NCBI RefSeq assembly: GCF_030813055.1
Contig: NZ_JAUSTW010000002.1
Coordinates: 1-64,000 of the forward strand
Direction of reading: 5' to 3'
DNA from: Neobacillus ginsengisoli
GTDB taxonomy: Bacteria > Bacillota > Bacilli > Bacillales_B > DSM-18226
DNA: 64,000 nt
Shown: piece after piece, positions 1 to 8,069 of the stretch
Numbering within the stretch: position 1 is the first letter of the stretch
How the letters are laid out: the number at the start of each line of letters is the position of its first letter
Made by a program: the position numbers and the translations under genes
The notes under the pieces: model-generated
The model's database searches: none
What the model saw: only the letters and a program-made list of their open reading frames with translations
What the model was told of the DNA's origin: nothing

Positions 1-36
1 GGAGCTGACTGATACTAATCGTTCGAGGACTTAACC
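1..36 (+). rRNA. 23S rRNA, 3' end (partial)
   Basis: The first 36 bases match the conserved 3' terminus of Bacillus 23S rRNA, ending in GAGGACTTAACC. The rest of the gene lies upstream of the window. The 5S gene follows about 127 bases later, as in a normal rrn operon. Confidence 0.93.
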
Positions 37-163
37 AGTTTTAAAGCGAACTCGTTTTACAAAACTTCTTCTGAATTATCTAGTTTTGAGGGAATAAAAA
101 AAAATAAATTTCCTCTTGAAAAATATGAAAAAGACATTATAATAAAATAGTGTCTCATAAATA

Positions 164-280
164 GTCTGGCAGCAATGGCGAGAAGGTCACACCCGTTCCC
201 ATACCGAACACGGAAGTTAAGCTTCTCAGCGCTAATGGTAGTTGGGACTTTGTCCCTGTGAGAGTAGGACGTTGCCAGGC
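164..280 (+). rRNA. rrf: 5S rRNA
   Basis: The sequence contains the highly conserved 5S core (CCCGTTCCCATACCGAACAC) and the GAGAGTAGGAC block near the 3' end. The termini GTCTGGCAGC and GTTGCCAGGC pair to close the molecule. It sits between 23S and a long tRNA array, the usual Bacillus arrangement. The exact ends may be off by 1-3 bases. Confidence 0.95.
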
Positions 281-294
281 TGTTATAAAATTAT

Positions 295-369
295 TCCGCA
301 GTAGCTCAGTGGTAGAGCTATCGGCTGTTAACCGATCGGTCGTAGGTTCGAGTCCTACCTGCGGAGCCA
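295..369 (+). tRNA. tRNA-Asn (GTT)
   Basis: Full cloverleaf: acceptor TCCGCAG pairs with CTGCGGA, anticodon loop CTGTTAA, T-loop TTCGAGT, and encoded CCA. First tRNA of a 15-gene array that follows 5S. Confidence 0.96.
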
Positions 370-373
370 TAAT

Positions 374-465
374 GGAGAGCTGTCCGAGTGGCCGAAGGAG
401 CACGATTGGAAATCGTGTAGGCGGGTAACCCTGTCTCAAGGGTTCAAATCCCTTGCTCTCCGCCA
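374..465 (+). tRNA. tRNA-Ser (GGA)
   Basis: A type II tRNA with a long variable arm. Anticodon loop TTGGAAA reads GGA. Acceptor GGAGAGC pairs with GCTCTCC. CCA is encoded. Confidence 0.96.
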
Positions 466-482
466 TTTAATTATTACAATAT

Positions 483-557
483 GGCCCCTTGGTCAAGCGG
501 TTAAGACACCGCCCTTTCACGGCGGTAACACGGGTTCGAATCCCGTAGGGGTCACCA
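483..557 (+). tRNA. tRNA-Glu (TTC)
   Basis: Acceptor GGCCCCT pairs with AGGGGTC, including one G-U pair. Anticodon loop CTTTCAC reads TTC. CCA is encoded. Confidence 0.96.
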
Positions 558-565
558 TTATATGT

Positions 566-641
566 GGAGGATTAGCTCAGCTGGGAGAGCATCTGCCTTA
601 CAAGCAGAGGGTCGGCGGTTCGATCCCGTCATCCTCCACCA
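566..641 (+). tRNA. tRNA-Val (TAC)
   Basis: Acceptor GGAGGAT pairs with ATCCTCC. Anticodon loop CTTACAA reads TAC. CCA is encoded. Confidence 0.96.
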
Positions 642-672
642 TATATTTTTAAAAAAATGTATCTTTTACCGT

Positions 673-746
<74 letters not shown>

Positions 747-749
747 TCT

Positions 750-826
750 GGTCTGGTAGTTCAGTTGGTTAGAATGCCTGCCTGTCACGCAGGAGGTCGC
801 GGGTTCGAGTCCCGTCCAGACCGCCA
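750..826 (+). tRNA. tRNA-Asp (GTC)
   Basis: Acceptor GGTCTGG pairs with CCAGACC. Anticodon loop CTGTCAC reads GTC. CCA is encoded. Only three bases separate it from the preceding tRNA. Confidence 0.96.
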
Positions 827-832
827 TTTGTT

Positions 833-908
833 GGCTCAGTAGCTCAGTCGGTAGAGCAAAGGACTGAAAATCCTTGTGTCGGCGGTTCGATTCCGTCCTG
901 AGCCACCA
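833..908 (+). tRNA. tRNA-Phe (GAA)
   Basis: Acceptor GGCTCAG pairs with CTGAGCC. Anticodon loop CTGAAAA reads GAA. CCA is encoded. In the B. subtilis trnD order, as I recall it, tRNA-Thr would come next; here tRNA-Tyr follows. Confidence 0.96.
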
Positions 909-929
909 TTTAATTGATTATATATTTGT

Positions 930-1014
930 GGAGGGGTAGCGAAGTGGCTAAACGCGGCGGACTGTAAATCCGCTCCCTCCGGGTTCGGCGGTTCGAATCC
1001 GTCCCCCTCCACCA
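930..1014 (+). tRNA. tRNA-Tyr (GTA)
   Basis: A type II tRNA with a variable arm. The anticodon is GTA, acceptor GGAGGGG pairs with CCCCTCC, and CCA is encoded. Confidence 0.95.
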
Positions 1015-1019
1015 TTTAT

Positions 1020-1093
1020 AGGGGTATAGTTTAAAGGTAGAACGAAGGTCTCCAAAACCTTTGGTGTGGGTTCAATTCCTACTACCCCTGCCA
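1020..1093 (+). tRNA. tRNA-Trp (CCA)
   Basis: Acceptor AGGGGTA pairs with TACCCCT. The anticodon loop reads CCA, the discriminator is G, and CCA is encoded. Confidence 0.95.
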
Positions 1094-1107
1094 AATAATT
1101 TTATAGT

Positions 1108-1184
1108 GGCGATTGTGGCGAAGTGGTTAACGCATCGGATTGTGGTTCCGACATTCGTGGGTTCGATTCCCATCAGTCGCCCCA
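1108..1184 (+). tRNA. tRNA-His (GTG)
   Basis: The anticodon is GTG. An extra G at position -1 faces C73, the identity feature of tRNA-His. CCA is encoded. Confidence 0.95.
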
Positions 1185-1221
1185 TAATTTTATTAAAAAT
1201 ATTAACTATTTATAATATCAT

Positions 1222-1296
1222 TGGGCTATAGCCAAGCGGTAAGGCATCGCACTTTGACTGCGACATGCGTTGGTTCAAATCCAGCTAGCCCAGCCA
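1222..1296 (+). tRNA. tRNA-Gln (TTG)
   Basis: Acceptor TGGGCTA pairs with TAGCCCA. Anticodon loop CTTTGAC reads TTG. CCA is encoded. Confidence 0.95.
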
Positions 1297-1299
1297 ATT

Positions 1300-1374
1300 G
1301 CGGAAGTAGTTCAGTGGTAGAACACCACCTTGCCAAGGTGGGGGTCGCGGGTTCGAATCCCGTCTTCCGCTCCA
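1300..1374 (+). tRNA. tRNA-Gly (GCC)
   Basis: Acceptor GCGGAAG pairs with CTTCCGC. Anticodon GCC. CCA is encoded. Confidence 0.95.
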
Positions 1375-1381
1375 ATATAAT

Positions 1382-1455
<74 letters not shown>

Positions 1456-1497
1456 TTATAATTTATGTTAAGTATTAATATAAACAGATTTTTTTTC

Positions 1498-1583
1498 GCC
1501 GGGGTGGCGGAACTGGCAGACGCACAGGACTTAAAATCCTGCGGTAGGTGACTACCGTACCGGTTCGATTCCGGTCCTCGGCA
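1498..1583 (+). tRNA. tRNA-Leu (TAA), CCA not encoded
   Basis: A type II tRNA with a long variable arm. Anticodon TAA, acceptor GCCGGGG pairs with CCTCGGC. The discriminator A is followed by TTAC, so CCA is not encoded. Confidence 0.93.
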
Positions 1584-1607
1584 TTACTTCAATAAGCATT
1601 TTAATAC

Positions 1608-1688
1608 GCCGGTGTGGCGGAATTGGCAGACGCGCACGACTCAAAATCGTGTTCCTCTGGAGTGTCGGTTCGACCCCGACCACCGGTA
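1608..1688 (+). tRNA. tRNA-Leu (CAA), CCA not encoded
   Basis: A type II tRNA. Anticodon loop CTCAAAA reads CAA. Acceptor GCCGGTG pairs with CACCGGT through a terminal G-U. The discriminator A is followed by TCTA, so CCA is absent. Last gene of the array. Confidence 0.92.
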
Positions 1689-1718
1689 TCTAAACAATCG
1701 CTTGCCAAGGCGATTAAA

Positions 1719-1758
1719 TCAACGTTTCTTACATAGTGTAAGAAACGTTTTTTATTTA
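1719..1758 (+). terminator. Intrinsic terminator of the rRNA-tRNA operon
   Basis: The arms AAACGTTTCTTACA and TGTAAGAAACGTTT form a long hairpin followed by a T-rich run. It lies just after the last tRNA-Leu. Confidence 0.9.
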
Positions 1759-1778
1759 TTTTTTAAAATACTTCTTAA

Positions 1779-1813
1779 AAAACTGTTTTCGTAAAGATTG
1801 ACAGTTTTTTGAA
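1779..1813 (+). terminator. Second hairpin with T run
   Basis: The arms AAAACTGT and ACAGTTTTTT form a hairpin with a T run shortly after the first terminator. It may be a back-up terminator for the rrn-tRNA transcript. The next 150 bases, up to the hydrolase gene, hold a GGACA/TGTCC-containing dyad near 1872-1912 but no recognisable gene. Confidence 0.5.
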
Positions 1814-1978
1814 AATTAAGATATATTCAGGTTAAGAAAGTACATTCAGGAGAAGAAGCTTTCAACCGTTTGAAGGACAATGTCCTCGAAACCTTGTCAG
1901 GCTTTGTCCTTGAAAACCCGTTCACACATAATTAGGAATATATGTGTGTATTTCTTTATATGAACAGGAGTGATCGGT

Positions 1979-2914
1979 TTGGTCAAACAATCGTCGTTTT
2001 CTTTCCATACTAGTGATGGAGTTGAAATCGTTGCAAGTAAATGGGCTGCTGATATTGAGGGGAAGCCAAAAGCGATTGTCCAGATTGCCCATGGTATGGC
2101 GGAACATATTCAAAGATATAATACTTTTGCCCGGGAACTTGTTTCGCAAAATATCTTTGTCTACGGAAATGACCATCGCGGACATGGAAAGACAGGAATA
2201 CAGAATAACAGTCCAGGGTATTTGGCGGATGTAAATGGATTTGAAAAAGTAGTTGATGATATTGATTCGCTTACAACCATAATTAAGGAAGAAAATCCGG
2301 AAGTACCAGTCTTTTTATTAGGACATAGTATGGGATCGTTTTTATCAAGAAGATTTATTCAATTGTACGGGAATAAGCTTACAGGGGTAATATTATCAGG
2401 TACCGGCGGAGACCCTGGAATGATGGGGAAAATCGGAAGAATGGTTGCTGCTAGAGAAATGAAGAAAAAGGGGGCCAAGACACCAAGTACCTTATTAAAT
2501 AATCTAACTTTCGGCAGTTATAATAAAGGGTTTACTCCTAACAGAACAGAATTTGATTGGTTGAGCAGGGATGAATCTGAGGTAGATAAGTATATAGCTG
2601 ACCCCTTTTGTGGAGAGGTATTCACATCAGGCTTTTTTCATGACCTTCTTGATGGGATTGAAATTATAAATAAACCAGTGAATATAAAGTCAGTTCCGTT
2701 AGACCTGCCAATCTACTTAATTTCCGGAAGTAAAGACCCGGTGGGGGGAAATACCAAAGGGGTACTGCAAACCTATCAAGCTTATAAAAAAGCAGGTATT
2801 AAGGATGTAAACTATAAATTTTATGAAAATGCACGACATGAAATACTTAACGAAATCAATAAAGATGAAGTAATTGAAGATATTATTATATGGATAAATA
2901 GCTATTTGAATTAA
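1979..2914 (+). CDS. Alpha/beta hydrolase, monoacylglycerol lipase/lysophospholipase type
   Basis: A cytosolic serine hydrolase of about 311 residues. The nucleophile elbow GHSMGS, an upstream HRGHGKT oxyanion region, an acid in SGSKDPVG and a histidine in ENARHEIL together give the Ser-Asp-His triad of the monoacylglycerol lipase/PldB-like family. The substrate is probably a monoacylglycerol or lysophospholipid, by family only. The TTG at 1979 lies 8 bases after AACAGGAG and is preferred to the GTG at 1970, which overlaps that site. It is a single-gene unit between the tRNA operon and its own terminator. Confidence 0.8.
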   Translation: MVKQSSFSFHTSDGVEIVASKWAADIEGKPKAIVQIAHGMAEHIQRYNTFARELVSQNIFVYGNDHRGHGKTGIQNNSPGYLADVNGFEKVVDDIDSLTTIIKEENPEVPVFLLGHSMGSFLSRRFIQLYGNKLTGVILSGTGGDPGMMGKIGRMVAAREMKKKGAKTPSTLLNNLTFGSYNKGFTPNRTEFDWLSRDESEVDKYIADPFCGEVFTSGFFHDLLDGIEIINKPVNIKSVPLDLPIYLISGSKDPVGGNTKGVLQTYQAYKKAGIKDVNYKFYENARHEILNEINKDEVIEDIIIWINSYLN

Positions 2915-2940
2915 AAAAGTCCTTTGTTGGACTTTTTATT
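2912..2940 (+). terminator. Intrinsic terminator after the hydrolase gene
   Basis: The arms AAAAAGTCC and GGACTTTTT enclose a short loop, and the T tract follows directly. Confidence 0.85.
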
Positions 2941-2994
2941 TTGATAATGTATTTTTAGTCTAGTACAAAAATCGACAAATTTCGTAAAAAACAC

Positions 2995-3023
2995 TTGACG
3001 TTTATTGGCGAAGCGTGTATTAT
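2995..3023 (+). promoter_or_regulatory. Sigma-A promoter of the single tRNA-Gly gene
   Basis: TTGACG and TATTAT are separated by 17 bases and lie about 45 bases upstream of the tRNA. Confidence 0.8.
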
Positions 3024-3068
3024 AATAAAGGTCAGCTGGTGACAAATTAACTTTTTGATAAATAATAT

Positions 3069-3142
3069 GCGGGTGTAGTTTACTGGTAAAACCTCAGCCT
3101 TCCAAGCTGATGTAGTGGGTTCGATTCCCATCACCCGCTCCA
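3069..3142 (+). tRNA. tRNA-Gly (TCC)
   Basis: Acceptor GCGGGTG pairs with CACCCGC. Anticodon TCC. CCA is encoded. It is a solitary tRNA gene with its own promoter and terminator. Confidence 0.96.
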
Positions 3143-3154
3143 TACATAGTAACT

Positions 3155-3200
3155 AACGCAGTGTACCGTTTCATTGAGAACGATGCATTGCGTTTTTTTA
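3155..3200 (+). terminator. Terminator after tRNA-Gly
   Basis: AACGCA and TGCGTT are the outer arms of an imperfect hairpin, followed by a run of seven T. Confidence 0.8.
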
Positions 3201-3220
3201 TTTTTATAAAAGAAGATGCC

Positions 3221-3907
3221 TCATTGGCACCCAAGGATTTGAAAGGAAGCTTCTCCGCCGTGTATTTGTGTAAACATGTTCATTAAGGATTCAGTAAGTT
3301 TTTCCGCAATCACCATATCAGTCGAAGGCCTTAAATAGATCATTTGCAGAGCGTTTTTCGTTTTTTTTGTCACGGGAGTTCTTTCTGAATCAACAAAAGG
3401 GCTGCCGAATGGACCCTTTTGGTCGGAAGCTATAATGAGACGCTCAAGGGAGTTTACCCGTCCATTTAGGCCGAGATATTCTTCTCCATCATGACCAATT
3501 CTTATCGAAACTGGTTCACTTAAAAGATCTTGGTCGTATATTCCAATTGGCACTTGATATTGTAAAGAGAAAAAATTATTGATGTCAATGGCACTTTGAA
3601 CGGACGAAAGATAATTTTGTTTCTGAACTCTCCTCATTAAGGCCTCGGCAGAATGACGATAACGGTTTGGATCCTTACCGGTTATTTTAAAAACTTTCCG
3701 CCATTCTTGAATTCCTGGTAAATCTGTTATATTTTTATTTTCCAAATCAAAATATATGGATTCTTGGAAAAGCTGGAGTCTTCCTTTTACCATTTGAGGA
3801 GAATCCCCGACAGTGATATTTCTGTATTCAATGATCGCTATTTTTATATTAGGTAAGAGCTCCACTAATTCTGATGAAAGGTGAATTTCCAACGATTTTA
3901 CCTCCAA
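3221..3907 (-). CDS. B3/B4 tRNA-binding domain protein (PheT-like domain)
   Basis: A 228-residue protein made almost entirely of the B3/B4 fold found in the beta chain of phenylalanyl-tRNA synthetase. The region DPNRYRHSAEALMRRV and the later GRVNSLERLIIASDQKGP are typical of the stand-alone family. Such proteins are thought to act on mischarged tRNA or small substrates, but the function of this branch is not settled. A GGAGGT motif lies just upstream of the ATG. It is transcribed away from queG. Confidence 0.75.
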   Translation of the reverse strand: MEVKSLEIHLSSELVELLPNIKIAIIEYRNITVGDSPQMVKGRLQLFQESIYFDLENKNITDLPGIQEWRKVFKITGKDPNRYRHSAEALMRRVQKQNYLSSVQSAIDINNFFSLQYQVPIGIYDQDLLSEPVSIRIGHDGEEYLGLNGRVNSLERLIIASDQKGPFGSPFVDSERTPVTKKTKNALQMIYLRPSTDMVIAEKLTESLMNMFTQIHGGEASFQILGCQ

Positions 3908-4004
3908 ATTTAATTAAAAATAGTTTATCATAATTAAATGTCTAACCAAAAATGATTAAACCTAACCTTTAATATATAAGTAAATGGAAAGGAGGTTTCT
4001 AAAA

Positions 4005-5135
4005 ATGGATGTAAAAAAATTAAAAGAAGAACTAATTGATTTTAGTAAAGAAATCGGAATTGATAAAATCGGTTTTACCACTGCTGATACCTTCATTGAA
4101 TTAAAGAACAGGCTAATCAAACAACAAGAATTGAATTATCAATCTGGTTTTGAAGAGGCGAATATTGATAAGCGGGTGACTCCATCATTATTGCTCGAGA
4201 AGCCGCAATCCATCATCTCTATCGCTCTTGCCTATCCTGCAAAGATGAGAGTTCGTGTGAAGAGTAAAACCGGTGAGAGGCGCGGGATATTTAGCCGGGC
4301 GTCATGGGGCATGGACTATCATCATATTCTTCGAGACCGTTTAAAAAAGCTGGAGGAGTTTATTTTAACAAAAGTTCCAAATGCTCGGTTAAAATCAATG
4401 GTCGATACCGGAGAGCTTTCCGATCGGGCGGTTGCAGAGAGAGCCGGTATTGGGTGGAGTGGCAAAAATTGTGCGATTATTACCCCTGAGTTCGGATCCT
4501 ATGTTTATTTGGGTGAAATGATTACAAGTATTCCGTTTGAGCCGGATAGCCCAATCGAAGATCAATGTGGAACATGTACTAAGTGTATTGAAGCTTGTCC
4601 AACAGGAGCATTGGTCCAAGGAGGACAAATCAATGCACAGCGTTGCATCTCTTTTTTAACTCAGACAAAAAACCTCATTCCCGATGAATTTCGGGATAAG
4701 ATTGGCAATCGTTTGTATGGATGCGATTCATGTCAAACGGCTTGTCCGGTTAATAAAGGGAAAGACTTTCATTTTCATGATGAAATGGAAGCGGACCCTG
4801 AAATTTCTAAGCCATTATTAACTCCAATGTTAAAAATGAGTAATCGCGAATTTAAAACTAAATTTGGACATGTCTCTGGTGCGTGGCGAGGGAAAAAGCC
4901 GATTCAACGAAATGCAATCATTGCCCTTGCTCATTTCAAAGACATATCAGCGATCCCTGAATTAACCGATATACTGCAAAATGAAGCTAGTTCGGTATTA
5001 AAAGGAACGGCTGCTTGGGCTCTTGGGAAAATTGGCGGCGAATCCGCTCTTGCCGCTCTTGAGAAAGCAAAAAAGAATGAAACTGACAATGAGGTTCAAC
5101 AGGAAATAGAAAAAGGACTCAGTTTTTATAAATGA
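4005..5135 (+). CDS. queG: Epoxyqueuosine reductase QueG
   Basis: Catalyses the last step of queuosine formation in tRNA, a cobalamin-dependent reduction of epoxyqueuosine. The protein has about 376 residues. The N-terminal half is the cobalamin-binding reductase part. Two ferredoxin-like [4Fe-4S] motifs follow, CGTCTKCIEACPTGA and CDSCQTACPVNKG. The C-terminal 80 residues form HEAT-like repeats, as in Bacillus QueG (formerly YhbA). ATG 4005 is preferred: AAAGGAGG lies 10 bases upstream, whereas ATG 3984 precedes that site. The gene order queG-yhbB-trmL matches B. subtilis apart from the inserted element. Confidence 0.93.
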   Translation: MDVKKLKEELIDFSKEIGIDKIGFTTADTFIELKNRLIKQQELNYQSGFEEANIDKRVTPSLLLEKPQSIISIALAYPAKMRVRVKSKTGERRGIFSRASWGMDYHHILRDRLKKLEEFILTKVPNARLKSMVDTGELSDRAVAERAGIGWSGKNCAIITPEFGSYVYLGEMITSIPFEPDSPIEDQCGTCTKCIEACPTGALVQGGQINAQRCISFLTQTKNLIPDEFRDKIGNRLYGCDSCQTACPVNKGKDFHFHDEMEADPEISKPLLTPMLKMSNREFKTKFGHVSGAWRGKKPIQRNAIIALAHFKDISAIPELTDILQNEASSVLKGTAAWALGKIGGESALAALEKAKKNETDNEVQQEIEKGLSFYK

Positions 5136-5136
5136 T

Positions 5137-5168
5137 AACAGAGCGAACAACAAGTTCAGCTCTTTTTT
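5137..5168 (+). terminator. Terminator after queG
   Basis: AGAGC-GAAC pairs with GTTC-GCTCT around a short loop, followed by seven T. Confidence 0.75.
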
Positions 5169-5222
5169 TGATTGAATTTCATCTTTCTTTCATATGTATG
5201 GAATGAAAGGAGTGAGAGATTT

Positions 5223-6089
5223 ATGCGTGAATTGCTTCAAGAATTATTTGAAAAAAGAGTTCATCAATTTGTATTGAATTCCAATATGCGGACCGGGACC
5301 TATTCAAAGGCGGAAAAGAAAATTGAAACGTTGGCGAAAAGGTCTGCCGAAATTGTAAAAGTGAAAGCAATGGGAAATATAATAGAGCAAGCCGAAGATG
5401 GTGAATTGCAAACGATTAGATACAATGCCCATTATCAATATTTAATTAAGCAAAAAGGAACTCTTTATTTAGAAGAAGAAGTGGAAGTAAGAATGGGGAG
5501 GTTTTTTAAGGATGTATTAATAATGGATGAGGAAATAAATCCTTACGGTGTCCCTGAACAGCAGAATGAGCTTTTAATTTCTGAAGACTCCGGGGAGAGA
5601 CTAAGCTTTCAGTATGATCGTTTAAAAGCCGTGCAATATGCCGAGCGCTGGTGGAATAGTTATAATCCTGCCTATAAAAAGTTTGTAAATGATTGTACGA
5701 ATTTTATCTCGCAATGTCTCCATGTTGCTGGAGCACCAATGAGAGGTTATCCTAACCGAGGTGCTGGCTGGTGGTTACAAAATAATAACTGGAGCTATAG
5801 CTGGACTATGGCCAATTCACTGCGTTTGTATTTAGCCAATTCTAAGAGTGGTCTTAGGGCAAGGGAAGTCAGCAGTCCGGATCAATTAATATTAGGTGAT
5901 GTGATATGTTACGATTTTGAAGGGGATGGCAGGTTCAATCATAATACGCTTGTAACCGGAAAGGATGCCTATGGTATGCCCCTTGTCAATGCCCATACGT
6001 ACAACAGCCGAATGAGGTATTGGGCGTATGAAGATTCTTCTGCCTACACGCCAAATATTAAATATAAGTTTTATTCGATTATCGAATAA
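5223..6089 (+). CDS. yhbB: YhbB-like amidase-domain protein
   Basis: A 288-residue protein with a C-terminal amidase-type (papain-like) domain. Visible catalytic features are a cysteine in NDCTNFISQC and a histidine in FNHNTLVTG. The N-terminal 150 residues are a less conserved region rich in charged residues. No clear signal peptide is seen. Start ATG 5223 follows AAAGGAGTG by about 9 bases. The family is tied to spore formers and probably cleaves a peptide or amide bond in cell-wall-related material, which is inferred from the fold. In the ancestral order it would be followed directly by trmL. Confidence 0.8.
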   Translation: MRELLQELFEKRVHQFVLNSNMRTGTYSKAEKKIETLAKRSAEIVKVKAMGNIIEQAEDGELQTIRYNAHYQYLIKQKGTLYLEEEVEVRMGRFFKDVLIMDEEINPYGVPEQQNELLISEDSGERLSFQYDRLKAVQYAERWWNSYNPAYKKFVNDCTNFISQCLHVAGAPMRGYPNRGAGWWLQNNNWSYSWTMANSLRLYLANSKSGLRAREVSSPDQLILGDVICYDFEGDGRFNHNTLVTGKDAYGMPLVNAHTYNSRMRYWAYEDSSAYTPNIKYKFYSIIE

Positions 6090-6102
6090 GGAGTGTTCAT
6101 CC

Positions 6103-6130
6103 TTGTATGCAAGATTCATCATGGTATAAT
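6103..6130 (+). promoter_or_regulatory. Original promoter of trmL, now cut off from its gene
   Basis: TTGTAT and a perfect TATAAT are 16 bases apart, about 34 bases upstream of the GTG of the trmL remnant. After the insertion this promoter reads into the trmL stub and the integrase. Confidence 0.65.
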
Positions 6131-6141
6131 TGCTTTTAGAG

Positions 6142-6182
6142 TTTTTTATATGAGGTGAACATTGTGTCAATACATGTAGTAT
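6142..6182 (+). repeat. Left attachment site (41-bp direct repeat)
   Basis: Identical over 41 bases to 15959-15999. It contains GAGGTG, the GTG start and the start of trmL, plus the palindrome TACATGTA. Identity stops at 6141/6183. Confidence 0.93.
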
Positions 6183-6196
6183 GTAAGAGATCATAA
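6164..6196 (+). pseudogene. 5' stub of trmL left at the left junction
   Basis: GTG begins the TrmL N-terminus MSIHVV; the frame then runs into element DNA and ends at TAA after ten codons. It keeps the original promoter and ribosome binding site. Confidence 0.8.
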
Positions 6197-6313
6197 AACG
6201 CTTCATATCAAGGATTTTGAGGTTCTGATGGGTGTGTTCGTTACAATACTTTTGATTCGCTTTTAACGTGCTTACAAGCATTTTGAGAGCGTTCAAGATA
6301 GGGGTTGTAATGG

Positions 6314-7190
6314 ATGAAATTAAACGATTTATTGGATGAATATGTCCTGGAATGCCAGATCAAGAACCAGAGTAAATTGACCATTACGAATGTTAAAATC
6401 AGTTTATCGAACTTTGTCAAGTCACTTGACGATGTTGGAACCGTTGAAAATATCAAAGGGGTTCACATCAAACAATGGATCCTCAAGCGCCAGGGAGAAG
6501 GAATCCAAGCCAATACGATTAACACTGGTTTGAAACATATCAGAGCCATGTTCAATTATGCCTGTGAAGAAGAAATTATCGACAGAAACCCAATGGAACG
6601 GATCAAGCTATTGAAACAAACCAAAAGAGTGATCAAAACATATTCCAATGATGATGTAAAATTGATTTTAAACTCCTTTAACGGTAAGACTTTTTTCAAC
6701 GTTCGAGATAAAACAATTATTGTAATGCTCCTGGAAACTGGAATAAGACGGAACGAACTAAGATCAATAAAATTAGATGATATTTATGAGGATTCCATTC
6801 GTATTCGAGGCAAAGGAGATAAACAAAGATTCATACCCATCTCACTGCCTTTGAGAAAGCAAATGATCCGCTATCAGAGAGCCAGAATGGCTTATATAGG
6901 CGATGCAGAGTGTGAATGTTACTTTATATCAATGACAAGAAAACAATTAGTCTTGGGTAGTATAAATCACATCATACGCAAGCTAGAGGATTTAAATCTG
7001 TCAGTGAAACCAACTATTCACAGTTTCAGAAGGTTTTACGCATCCAGGATGTTGGAGAATATTGATCTTTTATTCCTTGTCTCGGCTCCTGGGACATAGT
7101 ACGATCTCTGTCACTGAGAGATATGTTGAGAATACAGAGGATAAAGTCATCCTGGAAAGAGGAATGAGATCTCCGTTGAGTAATATGTAA
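6314..7190 (+). pseudogene. Tyrosine recombinase (integrase), frameshifted near the C-terminus
   Basis: The first frame (6314-7099) holds an N-terminal SAM-like DNA-binding domain and most of the catalytic domain: the box I arginine in ETGIRRNELRS, a lysine in GKGDKQR and box II HSFRR. It then runs into VSAPGT and stops. From 7077 another frame (+1) continues with SRLLGHSTISVTERYVENT, supplying the missing GH and catalytic tyrosine, to a TAA at 7188. One extra base near 7076 would explain this. As read, the first-frame protein lacks the tyrosine nucleophile and cannot recombine. AGGGGT precedes ATG 6314. Position next to the left att site fits its role. A sequencing error is the main alternative. 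Confidence 0.88.
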
Positions 7191-7207
7191 TAATTAGGAA
7201 GATGATA

Positions 7208-7468
7208 ATGACAACAGTATCAATTGAGATTCATTTTAAAACTAACGCTACTAGAATCACAAAGCGAGGAAACTTTCCATTGAAAGGTAAGAATCCCGAG
7301 GAGGTAGCCTACCAGTGGTGGAAACACATTTCCAACGAAATGTCTTTTTTTGCTGAGTTAGAAAAAGTCACTGTAAATAGTGATCAGGATATTACCGAGT
7401 TAGTTAAGGAAATAGAATCGCAAGTGCTGAGAAATATTGATGATAAATGGACGTTGCCTTTTTGTTAG
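7208..7468 (+). CDS. Small hypothetical protein (86 aa)
   Basis: I do not recognise this protein. It is acidic-basic mixed, without signal or membrane segment, and ends in WTLPFC. ATG 7208 lies 6 bases after AGGAAG, preferred to ATG 7202, which overlaps the site. It follows the integrase by 17 bases and could be co-transcribed with it. A terminator follows at 7530. Confidence 0.6.
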   Translation: MTTVSIEIHFKTNATRITKRGNFPLKGKNPEEVAYQWWKHISNEMSFFAELEKVTVNSDQDITELVKEIESQVLRNIDDKWTLPFC

Positions 7469-7529
7469 TATAAAATCACTATGATAGTTCATAAATAATA
7501 TCACAACCCACTATACTGTTCCCTCCTCA

Positions 7530-7566
7530 GAAAGCTGTTCTCTTATCGAGAATGGCTTTTTATTTG
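7530..7566 (+). terminator. Terminator after the integrase operon
   Basis: AAAGCTGTTCTC pairs with GAGAATGGCTTT (one G-U) around TTATC, followed by a T-rich tract. Confidence 0.75.
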
Positions 7567-7678
7567 TTTAAAAATGGGCAAGATATGATTGATGATGAAC
7601 AAACTAGTTTTCACTGTTGATAATATCTCTATAAAAAAGAGCCCGTAGGCTTAAGGAAACACTGTTTAAATTATTTGC

Positions 7679-7819
7679 TTAAAAGAATCTGCGTCTTCTT
7701 TCTATTTCAAAGCGTCTTCTTCTCTCAATTTCTATTTCAATTTCAATGGGGAAAAACCTTCTTCTTCTAAAGCCGTCACGAAAAAACAGGTCTCTTCGAC
7801 CAAATCCGAAAAATGGCAT
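7679..7819 (-). CDS. Arginine/phenylalanine-rich 46-aa protein, spore-coat-like
   Basis: The product starts MPFFGFGRRDLFF and is built of alternating Arg clusters (RRRR occurs three times), Phe pairs and an IEIEIEIE stretch. ATG 7819 is preceded by GATAGGAGG at good spacing. I know no precise family. Its composition and position next to two YjcZ-type genes on the same strand suggest a small spore-associated protein, which is an inference. It lies inside the integrated element. Confidence 0.55.
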   Translation of the reverse strand: MPFFGFGRRDLFFRDGFRRRRFFPIEIEIEIERRRRFEIERRRRFF

Positions 7820-7900
7820 TTAATTCAGCCTCCTATCATTACAGAATCTATATGACAAAGGGACAGATTTACTATCAACCCGCCCTTTGTTCCGGACAAT

Positions 7901-8002
7901 TTAGTAGCCGCCCATACCCATAAAAGAAGCTCCTACGATGATAAGGAGAACGAACAATACAATAACAAAAGCCATTCCTCTTTCTTCTCTTTCTTCATGC
8001 AT
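7901..8002 (-). CDS. YjcZ-family sporulation miniprotein (33 aa)
   Basis: The peptide has a charged N-terminus (MHEEREERG), one transmembrane segment (AFVIVLFVLLIIVGASF) and a GMGGY end. This is the pattern of the YjcZ/YtRP-like small sporulation proteins of Bacillus. GGAGGT lies 9 bases before ATG 8002. It is unusual to find it inside a mobile element; a second family member lies 67 bases upstream. Confidence 0.75.
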   Translation of the reverse strand: MHEEREERGMAFVIVLFVLLIIVGASFMGMGGY

Positions 8003-8069
8003 GATGTATAACACCTCCAGTACTTGCTTATTAAGGACTTTACTCACCCAAATCATACCGTTTGGTTAA

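Noticed and set aside
7064..7100. Programmed +1 frameshift in the integrase
   Set aside because: No slow-codon or stop-assisted slippery site at the junction; a single-base mutation is simpler.
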